A program made the position numbers and the translations under genes. Below, piece after piece: positions 1 to 4,304 of a DNA stretch of 5,556 bases (within the stretch, counting starts at the first letter, position 1; each line of letters opens with the position of its first letter). The notes below the pieces were generated by a model. It was not told the origin of the DNA and searched no databases. It was given only the letters and a program-made list of their open reading frames with translations. Location: contig SBHI01000078.1 of assembly GCA_006226225.1 (NCBI GenBank), positions 1 to 5,556 on the forward strand, given 5' to 3'. The stretch is from Alphaproteobacteria bacterium (GTDB lineage: Bacteria > Pseudomonadota > Alphaproteobacteria > Micavibrionales > CSBR16-224).

Positions 1-1128
1 GCGACCAGTCTGCATATCGGCAATCTGCTCGGCATTATGATGCTGCGCTGGTTTCAGAAATGCGGACATAAACCGATTACGCTGATGGGCGGCGGCACAT
101 CGAAAGTCGGCGATCCGTCCGGCAAGGATGAAAGCCGCAATCTGCTGGATGATGCCGCAATTCAGAAAAATATCGACGGTATTAAAACCGTTTTTGACCG
201 TTTTCTTGACTACGAAAACGGTGAGAATGCCGCCATCATGGTTAATAATGATGACTGGCTGTCGGGTTTGAAATATATCGAGTTTCTGCGCGATTACGGG
301 CGGCATTTTTCCGTCAACCGCATGCTGACCATGGAAAGCGTCAAGCTGCGGCTGGAACGGGAGCAATCCTTAAGCTTCCTTGAATTCAATTACATGATTT
401 TGCAAGGCTATGATTTTCTGGAACTGAACCGCAAATACGGCTGTGAATTGCAAATGGGCGGTTCAGACCAATGGGGCAATATCATCAACGGCGTGGAGCT
501 GACGCGTCGCGCCGCCGCCAAGGAGGTTTTTGCCCTGACCTGTCCGCTGCTGCTGGATTCATCAGGTAAGAAAATGGGTAAAACCGCCAGTGGTGAAGCT
601 GTCTGGTTGAATGCCGATAAAATGGCGCCTTATGATTATTACCAATACTGGCGCAACGCCGATGATGCCGATGTCGGAAAGCTGCTGCGGCTGTTCACCG
701 AATTACCGCTGGAGGAAATCGCCAAGCTGGAATCCTTAAAAGGTGCGGAGATTAACGAGGCCAAAAAAGTACTGGCCTTTGAAGCGACAAAACTGTGCCA
801 TTGCGAAACCACGGCGAAGCTGGCGGAGGACACCGCGCGCAAAACCTTCGAGGAAGGAATGGCTGGCGGCGCTTTGCCCAGTGTCGATATTGCCCGCGCT
901 GAGCTGGAAAAAGGCATCCCGCTTTTCGTGCTGCTGGGAAATCAGGATTTGAAGCTGGCCGCATCAAACGGGGAAGCCCGCCGTTTGATCAAAGGCGGCG
1001 GCGCCCGCATCAATGATCAGCAGATTACGGATGAAAACTATACCGTGACCGCGGATGATATTGCGGATAACGGCACAATCAAGCTTTCCGCCGGAAAGAA
1101 AAAACATGCGCTGGTGCGCGCAGCCTGA
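1..1128 (+). CDS. tyrS: Tyrosyl-tRNA synthetase, 5'-truncated by the window edge
   Basis: Class I aminoacyl-tRNA synthetase that charges tRNA-Tyr with tyrosine in the cytosol. The frame is open from base 1, so the N-terminus lies outside the window; judging from typical TyrRS (about 420 residues) some 45-50 residues are missing. The fragment has 375 codons. The HIGH-type motif HIGN is at fragment residues 5-8. GGTSKVGDPSGK follows near residues 31-42. The TyrRS signature GGSDQWGN is encoded at 457-480, and the KMSKS loop appears as KMGKT at 571-585, followed by AVWLN. The C-terminal 70 or so residues (from about base 916) look like the S4 RNA-binding domain, with RRLIKGGGARIND. These motifs separate it from TrpRS. 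The ATG at 37 is internal and not the real start. The gene converges with a minus-strand gene 29 bases downstream; I see no clear terminator in that short gap. Confidence 0.96.
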   Translation, partial: ATSLHIGNLLGIMMLRWFQKCGHKPITLMGGGTSKVGDPSGKDESRNLLDDAAIQKNIDGIKTVFDRFLDYENGENAAIMVNNDDWLSGLKYIEFLRDYGRHFSVNRMLTMESVKLRLEREQSLSFLEFNYMILQGYDFLELNRKYGCELQMGGSDQWGNIINGVELTRRAAAKEVFALTCPLLLDSSGKKMGKTASGEAVWLNADKMAPYDYYQYWRNADDADVGKLLRLFTELPLEEIAKLESLKGAEINEAKKVLAFEATKLCHCETTAKLAEDTARKTFEEGMAGGALPSVDIARAELEKGIPLFVLLGNQDLKLAASNGEARRLIKGGGARINDQQITDENYTVTADDIADNGTIKLSAGKKKHALVRAA

Positions 1129-1157
1129 TAAGCAATGATTATTTTTGGATCATGGTT

Positions 1158-1514
1158 TTAAACCGCTGTTACGCAAAGGCGAAGTGCCGCGTGATAGGCG
1201 CTTTGTGCAGCGTGATACAGCTCGAGGCGGCTTTCCAGCACATCGCGCAGATGCGCCTCCTCCTCTGCCTGCGAAATATAAATCACATCCGCCGCCGTTT
1301 TGCCTTCTGCGACTTTGCGGTACATGCGAATCGCTGCCTTGACGGCACGGCGGTAAATCCGCATCTGTTTGCGGAGACGCTGTACATCCGCCCAGGTCAC
1401 ATCTTCGCAAACACGTCCGAATGACGGGCTGAGGAAACTGTGACGGCCTGTATAAACCGTTGTTTCATCAGTTGTTTTACGCGCCGCAAGCGCTGATGTC
1501 TTTTGTTCCGTCAT
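1158..1514 (-). CDS. Unrecognised 118-residue basic, helical protein
   Basis: I do not recognise this family. The minus-strand frame runs from ATG at 1514 to TAA at 1158-1160 and encodes 118 residues. The first 25 or so residues are polar and probably disordered. The segment RQEDQK-like region is excluded if 1514 is the start. The rest looks helical: a basic stretch (RLRKQMRIYRRAVKAAIRMY, roughly residues 46-65) and a C-terminal helix rich in Glu, Ala, His and Tyr (around QAEEEAHLRDVLESRLELY). It has no signal peptide and no membrane segment. The start was chosen because AGGAAG (minus strand, 1523-1528) lies 8 bases before ATG 1514. An in-frame ATG at 1541 would add 9 residues and has only a weaker AGGA upstream. 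The gene is divergent from the XRE regulator and convergent with tyrS. Its Arg-rich helix could bind nucleic acid, but that is a guess. It is judged real because of its length, its ribosome site and the divergent arrangement. Confidence 0.72.
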   Translation of the reverse strand: MTEQKTSALAARKTTDETTVYTGRHSFLSPSFGRVCEDVTWADVQRLRKQMRIYRRAVKAAIRMYRKVAEGKTAADVIYISQAEEEAHLRDVLESRLELYHAAQSAYHAALRLCVTAV

Positions 1515-1522
1515 TTTTTGAT

Positions 1523-1528
1523 CTTCCT
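1523..1528 (-). promoter_or_regulatory. Shine-Dalgarno site deciding the start at 1514
   Basis: On the minus strand this reads AGGAAG, 8 bases before the ATG at 1514. The competing ATG at 1541 has AGGA about 11 bases upstream, a weaker arrangement, so the shorter protein is preferred. Confidence 0.5.
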
Positions 1529-1569
1529 GTCTTCCGTCCATCGCTGTCTTTGTCCTGTCTTAAAATCAC

Positions 1570-1597
1570 TATATAACATTATTCACATAAACACTAA
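1570..1597 (-). promoter_or_regulatory. Candidate minus-strand promoter for the 118-residue gene
   Basis: Read on the minus strand, TTAGTG (from 1597 to 1592) is followed after 16 bases by TATATA (1575 to 1570). The -35 box is poor; the -10 box and the AT-rich setting are better. It lies about 55 bases upstream of the ATG at 1514 and overlaps one DnaA-like nonamer. This is a weak call made mainly because a divergent gene needs a promoter here. Confidence 0.25.
1579..1587 (+). promoter_or_regulatory. DnaA-box-like nonamer TTATTCACA
   Basis: The sequence matches the general DnaA box TTATNCACA exactly. It lies in the AT-rich divergent intergenic region, within the spacer of the candidate minus-strand promoter. 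A second match on the same strand begins 36 bases further on. Single matches occur by chance in AT-rich DNA, so binding is not established. Confidence 0.3.
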
Positions 1598-1614
1598 GGA
1601 TAATGTATTTCCAG

Positions 1615-1623
1615 TTATACACA
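1615..1623 (+). promoter_or_regulatory. DnaA-box-like nonamer TTATACACA
   Basis: Second exact match to TTATNCACA, in the same orientation as the one at 1579 and 7 bases before the CtrA-type box. Clustering with that box makes it more interesting than an isolated match, but this is still only a motif call. Confidence 0.3.
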
Positions 1624-1630
1624 GCAATCC

Positions 1631-1646
1631 TTAACAAAGGATTAAC
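1631..1646 (+). promoter_or_regulatory. CtrA-type binding site (TTAA-N7-TTAAC)
   Basis: The bases TTAA, a 7-base spacer CAAAGGA, and TTAAC match the consensus for the alphaproteobacterial response regulator CtrA with no mismatch. The same stretch can also be read as a direct repeat TTAACAAA spaced 11 bases (1631 and 1642), and as an inverted repeat ATCCTT-AACA-AAGGAT (1627-1642). A further TAAGGAT copy lies at 1595-1601. The site lies about 50 bases upstream of the candidate -35 of the XRE-CDPS unit and about 115 bases upstream of the divergent gene. The consensus is established knowledge; use of this site by CtrA is inferred and assumes the host is an alphaproteobacterium. Confidence 0.45.
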
Positions 1647-1697
1647 AAATTCAACAAAAAACATCATAGATGATACTTTTTTTAGTAACATTAGCTA

Positions 1698-1725
1698 TTG
1701 CATTTTTTTGGTATTATGTTATACT
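1698..1725 (+). promoter_or_regulatory. Candidate sigma-70-type promoter of the regulator-CDPS unit
   Basis: TTGCAT (1698-1703) and TATACT (1720-1725) are separated by 16 bases in a strongly AT-rich stretch. Transcription would begin near 1732, leaving a leader of about 30 bases before the ATG at 1764. The -10 lies inside TTATGTTATAC (1714-1724), an 11-mer that recurs at 3873-3883 over another candidate -10. Both hexamers are close to consensus, but the start site is unproven. Confidence 0.5.
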
Positions 1726-1763
1726 TTTAAATGTAAGGCCGATAGTAATAAACGATTCGTATA

Positions 1764-2402
1764 ATGGCGGGCTTGGAGAAAAAAATAGTAGCGGCGCGGG
1801 CGCTTTTAGACTGGACGCAAGAAGCGCTAGCGCAGGAAGCTTCTATCTCCAAACCGTCCATTGTACGAATCGAAAAAGGCCAGACAAATCCGGAGAAGGC
1901 AACTCTGGATGCGATAGAAAGCGCATTTAATGCGCATGGTGTGTTTATCACCGAATACGGTGTGGAGCATCGGGAAGTTTTCCAGCGTTATCTCAGTGGC
2001 AAGGGATGGTATCTGAAACTTCTCGAAGATGTGCAAAGAACGGTCGCAAAATACCATGACCCGGAAATGCTTATCGATAGTGCGGATGATAGTGTGTCAC
2101 CGCCTGAGGTTGTTGAAAAATATAAAGAATTAAGGACAAACGGCATAAAAATGCGCCAATTGGTGCGCGAAGGCAATACCTATTTGATGGGTAAAATAGA
2201 GGAATACCGGTATATACCGGAATATTTTTTCAACAACCACGTAACACTGATCTATGGCCAGAAAGTCGCGATGAAAATGTCCGATAACGGCTGTTTGATC
2301 ATCAAAAACGAAAAGCTGTCTGCGAATATGCGCAACAGCTTTAACTATAAGTGGTCCAAATCGGAACCGGCAAAGGAGAGTACGGCAGATGTCCGTTTCT
2401 AG
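1764..2402 (+). CDS. XRE-family HTH regulator with a C-terminal sensor-like domain
   Basis: The protein has 212 residues. Residues 5-62 form a lambda-repressor-like HTH: ARALLDWTQEALA, then the recognition helix region SISKPSIVRIEKGQTNP (27-43), the usual XRE pattern. The rest (about 66-212) is not a plain XRE extension. Residues 80-147 look helical. Residues 148-197 (IPEYFFNNHVTLIYGQKVAM, then LIIKNEKLSANMRNSFNYKW) resemble the strand-helix end seen in some regulators with PLD-like or TrmB-like effector modules; this resemblance is from memory and tentative. An in-frame TAA at 1749-1751 forces the start to ATG 1764, which has no good Shine-Dalgarno, so translation may be weak. ATA isoleucine codons occur five times, plus AGA, AGG and CGA, unlike tyrS and kdsB, hinting at transfer. 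Its 3' end overlaps the CDPS gene by 14 bases, so it probably controls that unit and itself. Confidence 0.9.
   Translation: MAGLEKKIVAARALLDWTQEALAQEASISKPSIVRIEKGQTNPEKATLDAIESAFNAHGVFITEYGVEHREVFQRYLSGKGWYLKLLEDVQRTVAKYHDPEMLIDSADDSVSPPEVVEKYKELRTNGIKMRQLVREGNTYLMGKIEEYRYIPEYFFNNHVTLIYGQKVAMKMSDNGCLIIKNEKLSANMRNSFNYKWSKSEPAKESTADVRF
2373..2378 (+). promoter_or_regulatory. Strong Shine-Dalgarno of the CDPS gene, inside the regulator gene
   Basis: AAGGAG lies 10 bases before ATG 2389 and within the last codons of the regulator. It fixes the CDPS start and shows that the CDPS can initiate on its own, more efficiently than the regulator, which lacks such a site. Confidence 0.75.
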
Positions 2403-3135
2403 ATTTCAGTATCCGGCACAGACGACGGCCTATAAGGTCAAAGTCAAGCACGGCGACGACTGGAAGCTGCATGATACATGCTGCCTCGACATTTCTGTCG
2501 GAAAAAATTACCACGAAGGCGTAAAACTGGAAGCGACGATCGGCTGGGCCAAGCACCGCTTTAAGCATGTTGCGGTCGCCGTCAATGACACTCTGCAGCG
2601 TTTTAACGCCATGTTTACGGGCGGCATGACAGAGGCTGAAGCCTCGGAACTTGCCCGCCGGAAGGGGGATGAATGGATCCTCCGTAATAAAGAGATTCTT
2701 GATCAACTACCATCTTATGAGATCTTTCGTTGGAACGACTGGACGGGCCGTGCCGATTTCCCCGAGAAGTTTGCACGTGCCCAATTTCTTTACCGTCACA
2801 ACGATGAATTCCGGCAAAATATTGACGGCCAGATCGACAATATCTGGACACGCCGTTACGGCAACAAAGCAGATATGCAGCACAAAAAGGCGGAATTCCG
2901 CCTGATGTCCTATATGTATCTGATGGAAGAAACCGCCGTTTTCGCCATGATGGCGGAAACCCGCGATGATATTCATGTCTATCCCGGCAGTTTCATGAAA
3001 ATCTGGGGTAATCTTGAAGATGAAAACCTACCCGGCCTGTCGGGACGGAAATTTGCACGTATCGATTTCGCCCGTAACAAATCCGTTCATATCCCCGCCC
3101 AGCCGCAAGGTCAGGCCTTGCCGCTGGCACTTTAA
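2389..3135 (+). CDS. tRNA-dependent cyclodipeptide synthase, XYP subfamily
   Basis: Expected to take two aminoacyl-tRNAs and join their amino acids into a cyclic dipeptide, with a serine carrying the first aminoacyl group as an acyl-enzyme. The length of 248 residues is usual for CDPSs (AlbC has 239). Aligned by eye to AlbC: DISVGKNY (34-41) matches its GISAGNSY, giving nucleophile Ser36 (AlbC Ser37) and Gly38. WAKHRF (53-58) matches WAGQRF. YLMEE (177-181) matches YVLAE, giving Tyr177 and Glu181 (AlbC Tyr178, Glu182). VYPG (197-200) gives Tyr198-Pro199 at AlbC Tyr202-His203. Lys39 stands where NYH enzymes have Asn40. Lys39 with Tyr-Pro is the XYP pattern. Residues 90-101 are Arg/Lys-rich, where AlbC has its tRNA-binding basic helix. 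The AlbC P1-pocket Gly35 is Asp34 here, so specificity is unclear. It overlaps the regulator gene, and no oxidase, P450 or methyltransferase adjoins it. Confidence 0.9.
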   Translation: MSVSRFQYPAQTTAYKVKVKHGDDWKLHDTCCLDISVGKNYHEGVKLEATIGWAKHRFKHVAVAVNDTLQRFNAMFTGGMTEAEASELARRKGDEWILRNKEILDQLPSYEIFRWNDWTGRADFPEKFARAQFLYRHNDEFRQNIDGQIDNIWTRRYGNKADMQHKKAEFRLMSYMYLMEETAVFAMMAETRDDIHVYPGSFMKIWGNLEDENLPGLSGRKFARIDFARNKSVHIPAQPQGQALPLAL

Positions 3136-3154
3136 AATATTTCCATATCCATTA

Positions 3155-3181
3155 TTGACATAGTGATTAACGCGTGATAAT
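3155..3181 (+). promoter_or_regulatory. Candidate promoter for the glycine-zipper gene
   Basis: A perfect TTGACA (3155-3160) is followed after 15 bases by GATAAT (3176-3181). The spacing is a little short. It lies just after the CDPS stop codon and about 70 bases before ATG 3249, so the glycine-zipper gene can probably be transcribed separately from the CDPS. Confidence 0.4.
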
Positions 3182-3194
3182 TTGCGCCCTGTTC

Positions 3195-3230
3195 GCCGAA
3201 ACGGATTCGGCATTTTACACGGCATTTTTT
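3195..3230 (+). terminator. Hairpin with following T-runs, possible weak terminator or leader structure
   Basis: GCCGAA (3195-3200), loop ACGGA, TTCGGC (3206-3211) form a 6-bp stem. It is followed by ATTTT and then, 10 bases later, by a run of seven T. It could end regulator-CDPS transcripts partially, or act as an attenuator in the leader from the promoter at 3155. The stem is short and the main T-run is displaced, so the call is weak. Confidence 0.3.
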
Positions 3231-3233
3231 TAT

Positions 3234-3238
3234 GGAGG
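3234..3238 (+). promoter_or_regulatory. Shine-Dalgarno deciding the start at 3249
   Basis: GGAGG sits 10 bases before ATG 3249. The upstream in-frame GTG at 3174 lacks one, would place the candidate -10 (3176-3181) inside the coding region, and would add 25 residues unlike the rest of the protein. Confidence 0.7.
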
Positions 3239-3248
3239 TTCTTTTATT

Positions 3249-3761
3249 ATGGACGGTCAAGGATACGCAAAAAGCCTTTCTGAAGGCGCAAAAATTCTCG
3301 GTGCAGCGATTCTCGGTGTTGGTATCGGTCTCGGACTTGGCATTGCCGCCGGCCCCGGCATTATCGGCAGCATTCTTTTCGGCGTTGTCGGCGCAGCCCT
3401 TGGCGGCGCGGCAGGATATACCGTAGGCGTTGTTGCCGTTGACGGTGTTGCAGAGCTGAAAAAACTGAAAAACAAAATCCTCAAACGCGCCAAACCGCAT
3501 GCACAGCAGGCAAAAGGCTTTACGACAAAGCTGCGTCAGGATATGTCCGAGGCTTTTGACAACGCCTCTGCAAAACTGAAAAATATCGGCAAAACCGCAC
3601 CGAAAACGGAAACCGCCAGCGATCTTGGCGAGAAAACCGTCAAAGCGGATTTTGAAGATAAATCCAAACAAACGGAACAAACGGTCACTGAAACGCCCGC
3701 GCCCGCACAAAAGGCGGATGTCAAAAAGACGACGGGCGCGAAACGCAAGTCATCAAAATAA
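3249..3761 (+). CDS. Glycine-zipper membrane protein with long Lys-rich tail
   Basis: I do not recognise a named family. The 170-residue protein has a short polar start, then a hydrophobic, glycine-rich region at residues 13-66 with many GxG and GxxxG steps (such as GVGIGLGLGIAAGPG and GVVGAALGGAAGYTVG). This fits two closely packed membrane helices of the glycine-zipper type with a turn near Gly35-Pro36. From residue 69 to the end it is highly charged and low in complexity: LKKLKNKILKRAKPHAQQ, an amphipathic Ala/Lys stretch, a Thr/Glu/Lys stretch, and a KKTTGAKRKSSK end resembling histone-like tails. There is no lipobox or cleavable signal. ATG 3249 was chosen because GGAGG (3234-3238) lies 10 bases upstream; GTG 3174 in frame has no such site. 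It follows the CDPS by 113 bases with its own candidate promoter and ends at a strong terminator. A functional link to the CDPS is possible but unproven. Confidence 0.82.
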   Translation: MDGQGYAKSLSEGAKILGAAILGVGIGLGLGIAAGPGIIGSILFGVVGAALGGAAGYTVGVVAVDGVAELKKLKNKILKRAKPHAQQAKGFTTKLRQDMSEAFDNASAKLKNIGKTAPKTETASDLGEKTVKADFEDKSKQTEQTVTETPAPAQKADVKKTTGAKRKSSK

Positions 3762-3790
3762 GCTGACACGTTTCCCACAAGGTGACCCGC

Positions 3791-3831
3791 AAGAGCCGGT
3801 ATCGCGTATCGCGAGCCGGCTCTTTAATTTT
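3791..3831 (+). terminator. Strong rho-independent terminator
   Basis: AAGAGCCGG (3791-3799) pairs with CCGGCTCTT (3816-3824) in a 9-bp stem. Inside it TCGCG (3802-3806) pairs with CGCGA (3810-3814) around a TAT loop. The hairpin is followed by TTTAATTTT-type sequence. It begins 30 bases after the stop of the glycine-zipper gene and separates the CDPS neighbourhood from the kdsB unit. The opposite strand lacks a T-run, so it is one-directional. Confidence 0.85.
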
Positions 3832-3855
3832 CCGCGCCACTGATCCGAAATCGCC

Positions 3856-3884
3856 TTGTGTCAATCGCGGCCTTATGTTATACA
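3856..3884 (+). promoter_or_regulatory. Candidate upstream promoter of the 90-aa gene / kdsB unit
   Basis: TTGTGT (3856-3861), 17 bases, TATACA (3879-3884). The -10 lies inside the palindrome at 3873-3887. If used, it gives a leader of about 130 bases that includes the hairpin at 3933-3961, or it drives a small RNA. It competes with the candidate at 3946; which one is active cannot be told from sequence alone. Confidence 0.33.
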
Positions 3885-3887
3885 TAA
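3873..3887. repeat. Palindrome TTATGT-TAT-ACATAA, candidate operator
   Basis: A perfect 6-bp inverted repeat with a 3-base spacer lies over the candidate -10 at 3879. Its left 11 bases, TTATGTTATAC, also occur at 1714-1724 over the -10 of the XRE regulator, and ATGTTATA occurs on the minus strand at 1572-1579 over the divergent -10. It could be a binding site for the XRE regulator. This is an inference from position and sharing only. Confidence 0.35.
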
Positions 3888-3932
3888 TGCATAAAATTAC
3901 AAAGCAGATGCATGGGAAACACATGCTGCACA

Positions 3933-3961
3933 ACAGGCTCTTTCCTTGACAGAAAGCCTGT
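3933..3961 (+). repeat. Imperfect inverted repeat with a -35 box in its loop
   Basis: ACAGGC (3933-3938) and TTTC (3941-3944) pair with GAAA (3952-3955) and GCCTGT (3956-3961): 10 bp with a 2-base bulge. The loop CTTGACA contains the candidate -35 box. As DNA it could be an operator; as RNA from the upstream promoter it could be a leader hairpin. No T-run follows, so it is not a terminator. Confidence 0.45.
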
Positions 3962-3972
3962 AGTTTCATAAA
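3946..3972 (+). promoter_or_regulatory. Candidate promoter of the 90-aa gene / kdsB unit
   Basis: A perfect TTGACA (3946-3951), preceded by C as is common in alphaproteobacterial promoters, is followed after 15 bases by CATAAA (3967-3972). The -10 is mediocre and the spacing short. Transcription would start near 3980, about 45 bases before ATG 4024. Confidence 0.4.
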
Positions 3973-4023
3973 GTGCGCCCATACTGAAAAACCTATTAAT
4001 CCCTTATAAGGAGAGCCCCCGCA

Positions 4024-4296
4024 ATGGTTATGCCCCGCAACATGAATGTTCAATTGAAAAAAGACGGCCAGACCGTTTACGAAACAACCTGCACACGCGG
4101 CTGCATCATGGAGCCGAATGAATTCCAGAGCGTTGTCAAAGAAGCGCTTGGTCGTTTTGAAAAAGACGGCAATGATAAAAACGACTGGACATCCGTCGCC
4201 GTCGGCCAGCGCGAAGTTACCAAAGAAGAATTCGAAAAAATGAACGCGCAGCGCCCGAGTTTCCGCCGCCGTCCCGGTAACTTCTTCGGATTTTAA
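4024..4296 (+). CDS. Unrecognised 90-residue protein with a CxxxC motif
   Basis: I do not recognise the family. It is a small soluble protein. Residues 7-22 look like two beta strands (MNVQLKKDGQTVYETT). Cys23 and Cys27 form CTRGC. A helix EFQSVVKEALGRFEKDG follows, then a charged linker (GNDKNDW), a strand VAVGQREV, a short helix KEEFEKM, and a basic aromatic tail RRRPGNFFGF. It has no signal peptide or membrane segment. AAGGAG (4008-4013) lies 10 bases before ATG 4024, which supports this start; an ATG two codons on (4030) is an alternative. It stops 8 bases before kdsB and is probably the first gene of that operon. The two cysteines could be redox-active or bind a metal, but two ligands alone are not enough to claim it. 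Confidence 0.82.
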   Translation: MVMPRNMNVQLKKDGQTVYETTCTRGCIMEPNEFQSVVKEALGRFEKDGNDKNDWTSVAVGQREVTKEEFEKMNAQRPSFRRRPGNFFGF

Positions 4297-4304
4297 GCTG
4301 ACGC

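Noticed and set aside
1129..1157. Terminator between the convergent tyrS and the minus-strand gene
   Set aside because: Only a 5-bp ATGAT/ATCAT pairing and a small GGTTT-T-AAACC palindrome are present, too weak to call.
1560..1763. Replication origin, suggested by AT-richness, DnaA-like nonamers and a CtrA-type box
   Set aside because: There are only two DnaA-like sites and no neighbouring origin-associated genes such as hemE, dnaA or parAB. A regulated promoter explains it better.
1670..1930. Small plus-strand frame starting with a hydrophobic, membrane-like segment just before the regulator
   Set aside because: The hydrophobic residues simply reflect T-rich DNA, there is no Shine-Dalgarno before ATG 1670, and most of the frame overlaps the regulator HTH in another frame.
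3174..3248. Longer form of the glycine-zipper protein starting at GTG 3174
   Set aside because: It has no Shine-Dalgarno and overlaps the candidate promoter, and the ATG at 3249 has a good GGAGG site.
3132..3710. Long minus-strand frame of 192 residues opposite the glycine-zipper gene
   Set aside because: The plus-strand gene has a strong Shine-Dalgarno, a coherent membrane-plus-tail architecture and a terminator. The minus frame is Cys/Phe-rich shadow sequence, with its start region deep in the other gene.
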